61,222 bases of DNA from Pedobacter sp. KBW06 (GTDB lineage: Bacteria; Bacteroidota; Bacteroidia; Sphingobacteriales; Sphingobacteriaceae), in the NCBI RefSeq assembly GCF_003852525.1, contig NZ_QAJL01000002.1, positions 1,039,165-1,100,386 of the forward strand, read 5' to 3'. This document shows, in pieces, positions 34,574 to 43,190 of the stretch (position 1 is its first letter; each line of letters opens with the position of its first letter). Both the position numbers and the translations under genes were made by a program. Below the pieces are notes generated by a model. It searched no databases and was not told where the DNA came from. It saw only the letters and a list, made by a program, of their open reading frames with translations.

Positions 34574-36412
34574 ATGTGTGGAATAGTTGGTTACATTGGC
34601 CATAGAGAAGCTTGGCCGATTGTCCTTAAAGGACTAAAAAGATTAGAATACCGTGGCTATGACAGTGCTGGAATTGCATTAATCAATGATACAGGTCTGA
34701 ATATTTATAAAAAAGCAGGGAAGGTCCTGGAATTGGAAAATTTTTCCGAAGGCAAAGACTTGTCGGGCACAATAGGCATCGGGCATACCCGTTGGGCAAC
34801 TCATGGTGCTCCTTCCGACAGGAACTCTCATCCCCATACTTCAAATAGTGGAAAATTAACGATCATTCACAATGGGATCATAGAAAACTATGCAACCCTA
34901 AAAGAAGAACTGATTCAGAGAGGCCATGAATTTAAAAGTGATACGGATACAGAGGTTCTGGTACACCTGATCGAAGAGATCTATAAAAATGAAGGCACAG
35001 ACCTTTTAGAGGCAGTCAGAATAGCCTTAAATGAAGTTACCGGAGCTTATGCGATTGTATTGATGGACGAAGACCGACCTGATCAGCTGATCGCGGCGAG
35101 AAAAGGAAGTCCCCTGGTGATCGGTGTTGGAGCAGGCGAATATTTTATTGCTTCTGATGCAACGCCAATTGTAGAGTATACCAAAAATGTAATTTACCTG
35201 AATGATAATGAGATTGCGTTCCTGAAACGTGATGAGTTATTAATCAAACGTCTTGATAACGTAGTACAGACGCCTTATATCCAGGCCCTGGAATTAAAGC
35301 TGGAGATGTTGGAAAAAGGTGGATATGAGCATTTCATGCTTAAAGAAATCTTCGAGCAATCACGTTCGATCAGAGACTGTATGCGCGGAAGAATCTATCC
35401 AAATGAAGGAATCGTTCAGCTTGGTGGAATTAAAGAGTATGCAGAGAAGTTAAAGAATGTAGACAGAATCATCATTGTTGCCTGTGGAACTTCATGGCAT
35501 GCAGGCTTAGTTGCAGAATATCTGATTGAAGAATATGCTCGGATTCCTGTCGAAGTAGAGTATGCTTCGGAATTCAGGTATAGAAATCCGATTATTACGG
35601 AAAAAGATGTAGTGATCGCCATTTCTCAATCCGGAGAAACAGCAGATACAATGGCGGCTATTGAAATGGCAAAAGAACGCGGAGCCACTATTTTTGGTGT
35701 GTGTAATGTTGTGGGATCTTCGATTCCAAGGCTGACTCATGCAGGCGTTTACACCCATGTGGGCCCGGAAATTGGTGTAGCTTCAACCAAAGCTTTTACC
35801 GGACAGGTAACCGTACTTACGCTGATGGCTTTCTATATGGCTCAGCAAAAAGGAACAGTTAGCCACTCGAAACTGGTGGAATTACTTACAGAATTAGATT
35901 GTATTCCTGATAAAATTCAGAAAGCACTGGAATCTAATGAGATGATCCAGGAAATTGCCGCAAAATTCAAGGATTCAAGAAACTGCTTGTTCCTTGGTAG
36001 AGGCAGTGGTTTTCCTGTTGCCCTAGAAGGCGCTTTAAAGCTCAAGGAGATCTCTTATATCCATGCGGAAGGATATCCTGCAGCCGAGATGAAACACGGC
36101 CCTATCGCCTTAATTGACGAAGAAATGCCTGTAGTGGTGATTGCAACCAAAAACTCATCTTATGAAAAAGTAATCAGTAACATTCAGGAGGTAAAAGCAA
36201 GAAAAGGAATTGTTCTTGCAATCGTTACTGAAGGGGATACGGAAGTGAAGAAAATGGCAGATTACTGTATAGAAATTCCTGATTCAAGTGAAGCATTCTT
36301 ACCATTGCTGGCAACCATACCACTTCAGTTACTGTCTTATCATATCGCATTAATGCGCGGATGTAATGTAGATCAGCCGAGAAACCTGGCGAAATCAGTT
36401 ACTGTAGAATAA
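34574..36412 (+). CDS. glmS: Glutamine-fructose-6-phosphate aminotransferase
   Basis: 612 residues, full length. Makes glucosamine-6-phosphate for peptidoglycan and LPS. N-terminal glutaminase: catalytic Cys2 (MCGIVGYIG), GHTRWATHG; C-terminal isomerase with two SIS domains (about 285-425 and 460-605), GTSWHA, SQSGETADT and the end DQPRNLAKSVTVE. No glmS ribozyme is visible in front; instead a terminator hairpin. Monocistronic or by read-through from the DUF4270 gene; ended by the palindrome at 36429. Confidence 0.97.
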   Translation: MCGIVGYIGHREAWPIVLKGLKRLEYRGYDSAGIALINDTGLNIYKKAGKVLELENFSEGKDLSGTIGIGHTRWATHGAPSDRNSHPHTSNSGKLTIIHNGIIENYATLKEELIQRGHEFKSDTDTEVLVHLIEEIYKNEGTDLLEAVRIALNEVTGAYAIVLMDEDRPDQLIAARKGSPLVIGVGAGEYFIASDATPIVEYTKNVIYLNDNEIAFLKRDELLIKRLDNVVQTPYIQALELKLEMLEKGGYEHFMLKEIFEQSRSIRDCMRGRIYPNEGIVQLGGIKEYAEKLKNVDRIIIVACGTSWHAGLVAEYLIEEYARIPVEVEYASEFRYRNPIITEKDVVIAISQSGETADTMAAIEMAKERGATIFGVCNVVGSSIPRLTHAGVYTHVGPEIGVASTKAFTGQVTVLTLMAFYMAQQKGTVSHSKLVELLTELDCIPDKIQKALESNEMIQEIAAKFKDSRNCLFLGRGSGFPVALEGALKLKEISYIHAEGYPAAEMKHGPIALIDEEMPVVVIATKNSSYEKVISNIQEVKARKGIVLAIVTEGDTEVKKMADYCIEIPDSSEAFLPLLATIPLQLLSYHIALMRGCNVDQPRNLAKSVTVE

Positions 36413-36428
36413 TAACCAGATCGCACAC

Positions 36429-36478
36429 AATGGCCTTCAATACCGGAATACATATGTATTCCGGTATTGAAGGCCATT
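36429..36478. repeat. Perfect 50-nt palindrome between convergent genes
   Basis: Positions 36429-36453 and 36454-36478 are exact reverse complements, 25 bp with no loop; the centre is CATATG. The first arm starts AATGGCCTTCAATACC. A short TTTATTTTATT tail on the + strand lets it terminate glmS, and it faces the convergent DinB-like gene. The stem is about twice as long as the other terminators here. Confidence 0.9.
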
Positions 36479-36493
36479 TATTTTATTCCGGAA

Positions 36494-36982
36494 TTATTGC
36501 TCCGTAAGGTTCAGTAAAAGTTTAAATTTTTCTATTTGCCGCTTATGCCGTAATACATGGACGATCGCATGTTCAGTTAGTTGTTCTATGTCATAAAGCT
36601 GCGCCCATCCGGTCATAATTTTTCCGGAAGCATCAAAATGCTCCAATTCACTATCGTCGAACTCCCTGAAAACGTTCAGATTAAACAGGAAAGCGTCCTT
36701 AAGATCCTGAACATAATCCACAGCCCGGGTACGTAGTTTTTCTTCGGGCCTGGTATAGCTTCGCCCTTTGAGTTCATGAATATAGACGGCATAACTATAG
36801 GAACTGCTAACCACGTGTGTCAAAATCGTTTGAATAGAACTGCAATCGGCTTCATCAGGCAATACTACAGCAACAAGATCGTCATTGGATAAATCTGCAA
36901 TGCTTTCCTGCAGCGCTGCAATGGCATCTTCATAAACATCCAGTAATGCTCCCTTTGCACCTTTTCTGGTTAGCCTCTGCAT
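36494..36982 (-). CDS. DinB-like putative metal-dependent protein
   Basis: 162 residues, mostly helical. The spacing of histidines, H in ILTHVVSSSYSYA and the pair in TEHAIVHVLRHKRQIE, follows the DinB/YfiT four-helix-bundle superfamily, whose members bind a metal with three histidines and often act as thiol transferases. Which substrate applies is unknown. Its start is 2 nt after the ssb stop, the third gene of mutY-ssb-dinB. Confidence 0.75.
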   Translation of the reverse strand: MQRLTRKGAKGALLDVYEDAIAALQESIADLSNDDLVAVVLPDEADCSSIQTILTHVVSSSYSYAVYIHELKGRSYTRPEEKLRTRAVDYVQDLKDAFLFNLNVFREFDDSELEHFDASGKIMTGWAQLYDIEQLTEHAIVHVLRHKRQIEKFKLLLNLTEQ

Positions 36983-36984
36983 CT

Positions 36985-37413
36985 CTAAAAAGGCAGATCT
37001 CCTGAAACCTCATTCGGGTCAAGGTACTCTGTTTCACTTTTTGGAGTGGTATTTTCATTACTTACAGGGGTATGTTCAAAGTCACTCTTCCTCCCTAAGA
37101 TGGTAAAGTTTTCGGCGACCACTTCAGTCACATATTTTTTAACTTTTTCTCTATCCTCGAAAGAGCGTGTACGTAGTTTTCCTTCAATGTATACCAGCTT
37201 TCCTTTTTGCAAATATTTAGATGCGACCTCTGCAAGTCCTCTCCATAAAACAATATTATGCCATTCCGTCTGCTCAATACGCTTACCATCTTTGTTATAA
37301 GTCTCTGATGTTGCCAATGGAAAACTAGCTACAGTGACCCCTCCTTCTAAATGTCTGACTTCAGGATCTTTGCCTAAATGTCCGACTAAAATAACTTTGT
37401 TAATACCTGACAT
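36985..37413 (-). CDS. ssb: Single-stranded DNA-binding protein
   Basis: 142 residues: OB-fold (1-105, MSGINKVILVGHLGKDPEVR), short linker, acidic tip ending GDLPF, the protein-docking tail. Coats single-stranded DNA in replication and repair. It is shorter than E. coli SSB because the linker is reduced. Eleven nt downstream of mutY and 2 nt upstream of the DinB-like gene. Confidence 0.96.
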   Translation of the reverse strand: MSGINKVILVGHLGKDPEVRHLEGGVTVASFPLATSETYNKDGKRIEQTEWHNIVLWRGLAEVASKYLQKGKLVYIEGKLRTRSFEDREKVKKYVTEVVAENFTILGRKSDFEHTPVSNENTTPKSETEYLDPNEVSGDLPF

Positions 37414-37424
37414 GAAATATAATT

Positions 37425-38477
37425 TTACTGTTTAATTGAATTGGAGATCATAAAATTTGTAATCACTTTTGGTTGGGGCAACTCCTCAAACGCTGCAAGA
37501 GAAACCCATTTTATTTCTGCATTCATATTAAAGTTAATGATATAATTGTCTAAAGCAAAAAATTGAACATATATAGTTTGGTGAGTTAACAAATGTTTTT
37601 GCTGTGCTAAAGGTGCTATAATACAGGCCTCTCCAAAGTTCATTTTCAGTTTAGCTAGGAATTGTTCATGATCCTCGAGATAAGGCTTCTCCGTCTCAAT
37701 CAATGGGAAATCATACAGTTCCTGCCATACATCTCCCGCCGTTCTTTTGTTCACGAGCAACTGCTCTCCGTCAAAACAAACAAAATAATTGAAATACCTG
37801 ATTCGTTTTTTTAACTTTTTTAACTTCAGGGGCAGTAAATTCACCCGATCGTTTGCCCTGGCATAACACCCGGACTGAACAGGACAATTGCCGCAATCCG
37901 GAGATTTTGGCTTGCATTGTAAAGCCCCGAATTCCATGATGGCCTGATTGTACAAAGAGGGTTGCTGATCTTCGATCAATGCCTGCGCAAGTTCATTAAA
38001 CTGTTTTTTGCCTTCAGTACTATTAATGGCAGTCTCTATTCCAAAATATCTGGACAATACCCGGAAAACATTTCCGTCCAGGACCGCCTTAGATTCGTTT
38101 GCCGAAAAAGAAGAAATTGCTGCTGCTGTATACTCTCCCACCCCTTTTAGCTGAATGAGGTCATCATATTTTACGGGAAAAATACCTGCATGCGAATCCC
38201 TGATTTGCCTTGCAGTAAAAAGCATATTTCTTCCCCGGGAATAATAACCTAACCCCTGCCACAATTTGAGGATTTGCGTTTCGGTTGCATTGGCAAAATC
38301 AGTTACTGTTGGGTAATTTTGTAAAAAGTTATTAAAATAAGGCAGGCCTTGTTCTACTCTTGTCTGTTGCAAAATGATTTCCGAAAGCCAAATCACATAA
38401 GCATCAGTAGTATCCCTCCAGGGAAGTGCTCTTTTATTAATTAAATACCATTTTACAATTTCTGTCTGAAAACTCAT
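37425..38477 (-). CDS. mutY: A/G-specific adenine glycosylase
   Basis: 350 residues from the ATG at 38477 (the frame opens earlier at a TTG, 38540, with a non-family extension). Removes A opposite 8-oxoG. Catalytic glutamate in LSEIILQQT (E33), HhH with GVGEYTAA and the catalytic Asp in AVLDGNVFRV, 4Fe-4S cluster from C-x6-C-x2-C-x5-C (CKPKSPDCGNCPVQSGC), and a C-terminal NUDIX-like domain. A -7 element only 5 nt before the ATG suggests an almost leaderless mRNA. Confidence 0.96.
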   Translation of the reverse strand: MSFQTEIVKWYLINKRALPWRDTTDAYVIWLSEIILQQTRVEQGLPYFNNFLQNYPTVTDFANATETQILKLWQGLGYYSRGRNMLFTARQIRDSHAGIFPVKYDDLIQLKGVGEYTAAAISSFSANESKAVLDGNVFRVLSRYFGIETAINSTEGKKQFNELAQALIEDQQPSLYNQAIMEFGALQCKPKSPDCGNCPVQSGCYARANDRVNLLPLKLKKLKKRIRYFNYFVCFDGEQLLVNKRTAGDVWQELYDFPLIETEKPYLEDHEQFLAKLKMNFGEACIIAPLAQQKHLLTHQTIYVQFFALDNYIINFNMNAEIKWVSLAAFEELPQPKVITNFMISNSIKQ

Positions 38478-38482
38478 AACCA

Positions 38483-38490
38483 CAAAAATA
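38483..38490 (-). promoter_or_regulatory. mutY promoter, -7 element
   Basis: TATTTTTG on the - strand followed by 5 nt and the ATG at 38477. This supports the shorter start and a leaderless transcript. No TTG at the -33 spacing. Confidence 0.45.
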
Positions 38491-38586
38491 CACGCTAAAT
38501 ATTTGTTTTTACTAAAACTTGCAATTCGGTGATACAACACGAGACAAATAAATCATCTTTTATTTTCCTATCTCATTAAAAAGCAA

Positions 38587-38594
38587 TACTTTTG
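38587..38594 (+). promoter_or_regulatory. HU operon promoter, -7 element
   Basis: TACTTTTG, exact TAnnTTTG, with TTTT at 38563-38566 (20-nt spacing) as a weak -33. Leader of about 50 nt to the HU ATG. Confidence 0.55.
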
Positions 38595-38649
38595 CAACCC
38601 CAAAACACTTATAAAGTATATAACACACTATAAATTAATAACAGAGAAT

Positions 38650-38952
38650 ATGACTAAGGCAGATATTATTTCAGAAATATCAACGAAAACAGGAATTGAA
38701 AAGGTAGATGTACAAGAAACCGTTGAGGCATTTTTCAAGGTCATCAAAAACAGCATGATTGGTGGCGAAAATGTATATGTTAGGGGTTTTGGTAGTTTTG
38801 TTGTTAAAAAGAGAGCACAAAAAACTGCGAGAAATATTTCTAAAAACACTGCAATTATTATCCCGGAGCACTTTGTGCCAAGCTTTAAACCAGCAAAAGT
38901 GTTTGTTGATAAAGTAAAGAATAATTCAAAAAAAGTTAGCGTAGAAGCTTAA
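38650..38952 (+). CDS. HU/IHF family DNA-binding protein
   Basis: 100 residues, single HU fold. Starts MTKADIISEISTKTG; the DNA-arm region is GFGSFVVKKRAQKTARN with the IPEHFVPSFKPAKV C-terminal part. The arm tip has I-I-P-E rather than the R-N-P of HU, nearer to the IHF-like group of Bacteroidota. Bends and compacts DNA. First gene of a + strand operon with the TPR protein (8-nt gap) and the 29-aa basic protein. Confidence 0.95.
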   Translation: MTKADIISEISTKTGIEKVDVQETVEAFFKVIKNSMIGGENVYVRGFGSFVVKKRAQKTARNISKNTAIIIPEHFVPSFKPAKVFVDKVKNNSKKVSVEA

Positions 38953-38960
38953 TTATCATC

Positions 38961-39833
38961 ATGATAAACAGTATCCGATCTAAACAGGCCATTTTAATAG
39001 GAGCAGTAGTTCTGCTTATTGCGTTTTTGTTTACAAGGGATATTAAGGGTTTAGTGAAGCCAAAAGAACAAACCAGCAGTACTCCTGCAGGTGGTCAGAT
39101 GGCAGCACAGGCTCCGGCAACAGCTGAGATCAACCTTGAGGAGGTTTCAACTGCCGCTAAGAACATGATTAAAGCTCCGTTAGCAGCCGAAATTACTTCG
39201 CTTGAAACTGCATATAAATCTGCTTCTGAAGGAGATAAAGCCAAAGAAGCTAAATTACTTGCGAAAAAGTGGGATGATTTAGAGCAATCGGTTCCAAGTG
39301 CATTGTACCTGGAAATCGTAGCCAATCAAGAGCAAACGTTAAACAATTGGTTAGCTGCCGGAGATACATTTATGAAGGCATTTGACAATACCCGTGACAG
39401 TTTATTACAACCTGCACTTTTGCAAAAAGCAAACGCTTCTTACAGCAGTGCAATGAAAGTAGACTCGAACAGTAATGAAGCTAAGACAGGCCTGGGAATC
39501 ACTATCGTTAACGGTATGGGAGCACCAATGTCAGGAATAGCGATGTTATTGGACGTTGTAAAGAAAGATCCAAAGAACTTAAAAGCAAATATGAGCTTGG
39601 GAACTTTCGCTATGAAGTCGGGTCAGTTTGACAAAGCAATCATCAGATTCAAAAGCATTATTGCCATGAAGCCTTCTCCTGACGCCTATTTCTATCTGGG
39701 AACGTCTTACGAAAACCTGGGAAAGAATACTGAAGCTATCGATGCCTACGAAAAGAGTAAAAAATTAGCAGCAAACGCTACATTATCTAAATTTATTGAT
39801 GACAAAGTGATTGCGTTAAAGAATAAAAATTAA
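38961..39833 (+). CDS. Membrane-anchored TPR protein
   Basis: 290 residues. One N-terminal membrane helix (about 10-27), an Ala/Thr/Gln-rich linker, then helical repeats; at least two TPR-like units are clear (AKTGLGITIVNGMGAPMSG and NLKANMSLGTFAMKSGQFDK, then PDAYFYLGTSYENLGKNTEA). Probably inner-membrane with a periplasmic scaffold domain. Conserved place between HU and RNase E/G in relatives by recollection. Specific role unknown. Confidence 0.82.
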   Translation: MINSIRSKQAILIGAVVLLIAFLFTRDIKGLVKPKEQTSSTPAGGQMAAQAPATAEINLEEVSTAAKNMIKAPLAAEITSLETAYKSASEGDKAKEAKLLAKKWDDLEQSVPSALYLEIVANQEQTLNNWLAAGDTFMKAFDNTRDSLLQPALLQKANASYSSAMKVDSNSNEAKTGLGITIVNGMGAPMSGIAMLLDVVKKDPKNLKANMSLGTFAMKSGQFDKAIIRFKSIIAMKPSPDAYFYLGTSYENLGKNTEAIDAYEKSKKLAANATLSKFIDDKVIALKNKN

Positions 39834-39870
39834 TAAACAGATTTAATAAAAATATTTAAAACCTAAGATT

Positions 39871-39960
39871 ATGCCAAGCGGTAAAAAAAGAAAAAGACAT
39901 AAAATGGCTACCCACAAACGTAAAAAACGTTTAAGAAAAAACAGACATAAGAAAAAATAG
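39871..39960 (+). CDS. 29-aa highly basic protein, AURKAIP1/COX24-like ribosomal protein candidate
   Basis: ATG at 39871 to TAG at 39958-39960. 17 of 29 residues are Lys or Arg, including KKRKRHK at the start and KRKKRLRKNRHKKK at the end. The pattern matches short basic proteins of the AURKAIP1/COX24 family, whose relatives (bS22, mS38) bind the small ribosomal subunit; this link is from memory. It is 37 nt after the TPR gene and directly before a long hairpin, so a real, translated gene is likely. Confidence 0.7.
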   Translation: MPSGKKRKRHKMATHKRKKRLRKNRHKKK

Positions 39961-39978
39961 TTTTCTTCATGTTTTGCT

Positions 39979-40036
39979 CAACAACTAAGGCTAGGATTTG
40001 ATCGTAGCCTTAATTGTTGGTAGCAACGTTTTTTAT
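39979..40036 (+). terminator. Terminator of the HU operon
   Basis: CAACAACTAAGGCTA pairs with TAGCCTTAATTGTTG (39979-39993 with 40005-40019, one mismatch). Its last bases can instead pair as GTTG-GTAG-CAAC (40016-40027), followed by GTTTTTTATT. The two stems are mutually exclusive at 40016-40019. Confidence 0.7.
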
Positions 40037-40051
40037 TGTCCATGTGTTAAT

Positions 40052-40067
40052 AAGGCTTAAAAGCCTT
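40052..40067 (+). repeat. Hairpin directly before the RNase E/G start
   Basis: AAGGCTT and AAGCCTT with a 2-nt AA spacer, ending 14 nt before the TTG start. In E. coli, rne mRNA stem-loops mediate feedback control; this one may play a similar role or simply occlude the start. Confidence 0.45.
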
Positions 40068-40081
40068 AAAATCTGTAGCTT

Positions 40082-41632
40082 TTGGTAAAGGAACTAATTA
40101 TAGATTCATCTCCCTCGGGAGTAACCATAGCTTTAGTTGAAGACAAACAACTTGTAGAACTTCATAAGGAACACATCAATAACAATTACGCCGTAGGCGA
40201 TATTTATTTAGGCCGCATAAAGAAAATTATGCCCGGACTAAATGCTGCGTTCGTTGATGTGGGTTACGAGAAGGATGCTTTTTTGCATTATTTCGACCTT
40301 GGTCCACAAGTCCAATCTTTGATAAAGCTTACTAAAATCAAGCGTAACGGCTCTGTTAGCGGAACTTTATTAGATAATTTCAAGCTAGAAGGAGATATTA
40401 ACAAAGCCGGGAAGATCTCCGAAGTGGTCAGCAAGAATCTTGTGCTGCCAGTTCAAATCGCCAAAGAACCAATTTCAACAAAGGGACCACGCTTAAGTTC
40501 TGACCTATCTATAGCAGGACGCTATATTGTACTGGTTCCCTTCTCTAATGTCATTTCGATTTCCAAAAAGATTAAAAGCAATACCGAACGTAATCGTTTA
40601 AAAAAGATTATCGAAAGTATCAAGCCTAAGAACTTTGGGGTCATCATTAGAACGGTTTCTGAAGGCAAGGGTGTCGCCGAACTTCAAAAAGACCTTTTAG
40701 ACTCTGTGGCTAAATGGGAAAACTTTATTAAAAAGTTACCTGATGCAGAGCCTTCAAAACGTGTTTGGGGAGAAATGGACCGCACTTCCACGCTGATCCG
40801 TGATATTTTAAGTACTGACTTCACTAATGTTTATGTGAACGACAGTAACCTGTTTGAAGACATCCGTTCTTATGTACATGAAATCTCTCCGGAGATGGAA
40901 AAGATTGTTAAAATCTATAAACATAAAGAACCCATCTTTGAACATTTCGGAATTGAGAAGCAAATTAAAAATGCTTTCGGAAAAACCGTAAACCTGGCTG
41001 GTGGCGCTTACCTTGTGGTAGAGCATACCGAAGCATTGCATGTTGTTGACGTAAACAGCGGAAACAGAACGGCAAGCAAAGAAAATCAGGAAGAAAATGC
41101 GCTTCAGGTAAATAAAGAAGCCGCAAAAGAAATTGCAAGACAACTGCGTCTGCGTGATATGGGAGGGATTGTAGTGATCGATTTTATCGACATGCACAAA
41201 CCTGTTAACCGTAAAATGTTATTCGACTACCTAAAGGAATTAATGCTCTTGGACCGTGCCAAGCATACCATTCTTCCTCCAAGTAAGTTTGGCCTTGTTC
41301 AAATCACCCGTCAGCGTGTCAGACCGGAGATGAACATTGTCACCAGTGAAAAATGCCCAACCTGTGATGGTACGGGTGAAATTAAGGCCAGCATTGTTTT
41401 GATGGATGACATCGAAAACAATCTGAACTATATTTTGCAGGAGCAAAACGAAAAAAATATTACACTTTGTGTACACCCTTATATTGAGGCTTACATCAAA
41501 AAAGGGTTCATATCTTTACAATGGAAGTGGTTCTTTAAATTCGGTCAAAGAATCAAAATCAAAGCTGTTCCATCGTATAACCTAACGGAATTTCATTTTA
41601 TTTCTTCTAAAGACGAAGAGATCAAATTATAA
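40082..41632 (+). CDS. rng: Ribonuclease E/G family protein
   Basis: 516 residues, RNase G-sized, without the long C-terminal scaffold of E. coli RNase E. S1 domain near residues 35-130 (GDIYLGRIKKIMPGLNAAFVDVG), 5'-sensor and DNase I-like catalytic domain with VVDVNSGN and IVVIDFIDM (the magnesium aspartates), and the zinc-link C-P-T-C (TSEKCPTCDG). TTG start at 40082: an in-frame TAG ends 4 nt upstream and the next ATG lies inside the S1 domain. Processes rRNA and mRNA. Confidence 0.94.
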   Translation: MVKELIIDSSPSGVTIALVEDKQLVELHKEHINNNYAVGDIYLGRIKKIMPGLNAAFVDVGYEKDAFLHYFDLGPQVQSLIKLTKIKRNGSVSGTLLDNFKLEGDINKAGKISEVVSKNLVLPVQIAKEPISTKGPRLSSDLSIAGRYIVLVPFSNVISISKKIKSNTERNRLKKIIESIKPKNFGVIIRTVSEGKGVAELQKDLLDSVAKWENFIKKLPDAEPSKRVWGEMDRTSTLIRDILSTDFTNVYVNDSNLFEDIRSYVHEISPEMEKIVKIYKHKEPIFEHFGIEKQIKNAFGKTVNLAGGAYLVVEHTEALHVVDVNSGNRTASKENQEENALQVNKEAAKEIARQLRLRDMGGIVVIDFIDMHKPVNRKMLFDYLKELMLLDRAKHTILPPSKFGLVQITRQRVRPEMNIVTSEKCPTCDGTGEIKASIVLMDDIENNLNYILQEQNEKNITLCVHPYIEAYIKKGFISLQWKWFFKFGQRIKIKAVPSYNLTEFHFISSKDEEIKL

Positions 41633-41650
41633 TCACGGTTTAAATTTCTT

Positions 41651-41692
41651 TTAACAGGCCTGCTCCTATCGGATCAGGCCTGTTTTATTTTA
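41651..41692 (+). terminator. RNase E/G gene terminator
   Basis: Stem AACAGGCCTG/CAGGCCTGTT (41653-41662 with 41675-41684), inner TCC/GGA, followed by TTTTATTTT. Confidence 0.85.
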
Positions 41693-41747
41693 GCTCCGTT
41701 TTTATAGAATTAAGCCTAAATTCGTAACTCACTAAAACCTCTGTAAA

Positions 41748-43124
41748 TTGGCTAAGACTAAATCAGCATATTTTTGCCAGAGTTGCGGATATGAATCGGC
41801 CAAATGGCTCGGAAAATGCCCTTCATGCAACTCCTGGAACACTTTCGTAGAAGAAATCACAGAAAAGGCAGGATCCAAAGTTCCAGCCTGGAAAACCTCC
41901 ACGGGAACCACACGCGTAAACAAGCCCAATAAAGTAGGCAATATCCCCTCCATAACCGAGGAAAGAATCCTGACCGGCGATCAGGAACTGGACCGGGTAT
42001 TGGGTGGAGGCCTGGTTGCAGGATCGGTAATCCTTATTGGAGGAGAACCTGGAATCGGAAAGTCTACCTTAATGCTTCAGCTGGCCTTAAACATATCCGG
42101 AAAAAAAATTCTTTATATTTCTGGTGAAGAGAGCGAGCAACAGATCAAAATGAGAGCAGAACGCATCACCTCTGTCCCAACAGCAGACTGCTATATTCTC
42201 ACAGAGACCTCCACACAAAATATATTTAAACAGATAGAAGAACTAGAGCCCGACTTACTAATCGTGGATTCCATACAAACCCTTCATTCAGCTCATATTG
42301 ATTCTACCCCGGGAAGCGTATCACAGGTAAGAGAATGTACGGCAGAACTGCTGAGGTTTGCCAAAGAAACGGATACACCAGTATTTCTAATTGGGCATAT
42401 CACAAAGGATGGAACCATTGCCGGACCAAAAATTCTGGAGCATATGGTGGATACCGTCTTACAGTTTGAAGGCGACAGACACCATGTTTACCGGATTTTA
42501 CGCTCCATAAAAAACAGATTTGGGGCAGCTGCAGAACTTGGGATATACGCTATGCACAGCAGCGGACTTAGACAGGTTTCAAACCCTTCGGAAATATTAC
42601 TGTCACAGCGAGATGAAGAACTGAGTGGGATTGCCATATCAGCCACTTTAGAAGGCGCAAGACCAATGTTAATAGAAACTCAGGCCCTGGTTAGCACTGC
42701 GGCATACGGAACGCCACAGCGCTCAGCTAATGGATTTGACACAAAAAGAATGAATATGCTCCTTGCTGTACTTGAAAAAAGGTGTGGCTTCAGGCTAAGT
42801 ACCAGGGATGTGTTCTTAAACATTGCAGGAGGAATTAAGGTCGAGGATCCAGCCATCGATCTCGCAATTTTAGTCGCCATCATCTCTTCTCATGAGGATA
42901 TTTTTATTTCCTCTAAAATATGCTTTGCTGCTGAAGTAGGGCTCTCCGGAGAAATAAGAGCAGTAAATAGAATTGAGCAACGCATCTCGGAAGCAGAAAA
43001 ACTCGGCTTTGAAAGAATTTTCATTTCAAATTATAATATGAAAGGTTTGATCACGGAACGGTATAAGATTGAACTCAGCCCGGTGAGTAAAATAGAAGAT
43101 GTTTTCTCTTTGTTATTTGGGTAA
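41748..43124 (+). CDS. radA: DNA repair protein RadA
   Basis: 458 residues. Order: zinc finger C10-x2-C13...C24-x2-C27, RecA-like ATPase with Walker A GGEPGIGKST, the RadA-specific KNRFG motif (SIKNRFGAAAELG), then a Lon-like C-terminal domain. RadA migrates branched recombination intermediates. TTG start at 41748: an in-frame TAA lies 15 nt upstream, and the zinc finger begins nine residues in, so no ATG fits. About 60 nt after a terminator, but no TAnnTTTG was found in front, only TAAATTGG overlapping the start. Confidence 0.95.
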   Translation: MAKTKSAYFCQSCGYESAKWLGKCPSCNSWNTFVEEITEKAGSKVPAWKTSTGTTRVNKPNKVGNIPSITEERILTGDQELDRVLGGGLVAGSVILIGGEPGIGKSTLMLQLALNISGKKILYISGEESEQQIKMRAERITSVPTADCYILTETSTQNIFKQIEELEPDLLIVDSIQTLHSAHIDSTPGSVSQVRECTAELLRFAKETDTPVFLIGHITKDGTIAGPKILEHMVDTVLQFEGDRHHVYRILRSIKNRFGAAAELGIYAMHSSGLRQVSNPSEILLSQRDEELSGIAISATLEGARPMLIETQALVSTAAYGTPQRSANGFDTKRMNMLLAVLEKRCGFRLSTRDVFLNIAGGIKVEDPAIDLAILVAIISSHEDIFISSKICFAAEVGLSGEIRAVNRIEQRISEAEKLGFERIFISNYNMKGLITERYKIELSPVSKIEDVFSLLFG

Positions 43125-43146
43125 TTCAATCGTGCCAAAAACGGGA

Positions 43147-43190
43147 AATATGTAGAAACAAATGATCTGTTTCCACATATTGAGTATTTT
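43147..43190 (+). terminator. radA terminator
   Basis: AATATGTAGAAACA pairs with TGTTTCCACATATT (43147-43160 with 43168-43181, one mismatch), then GAGTATTTTTTT. It begins 23 nt after the radA stop. Confidence 0.75.
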
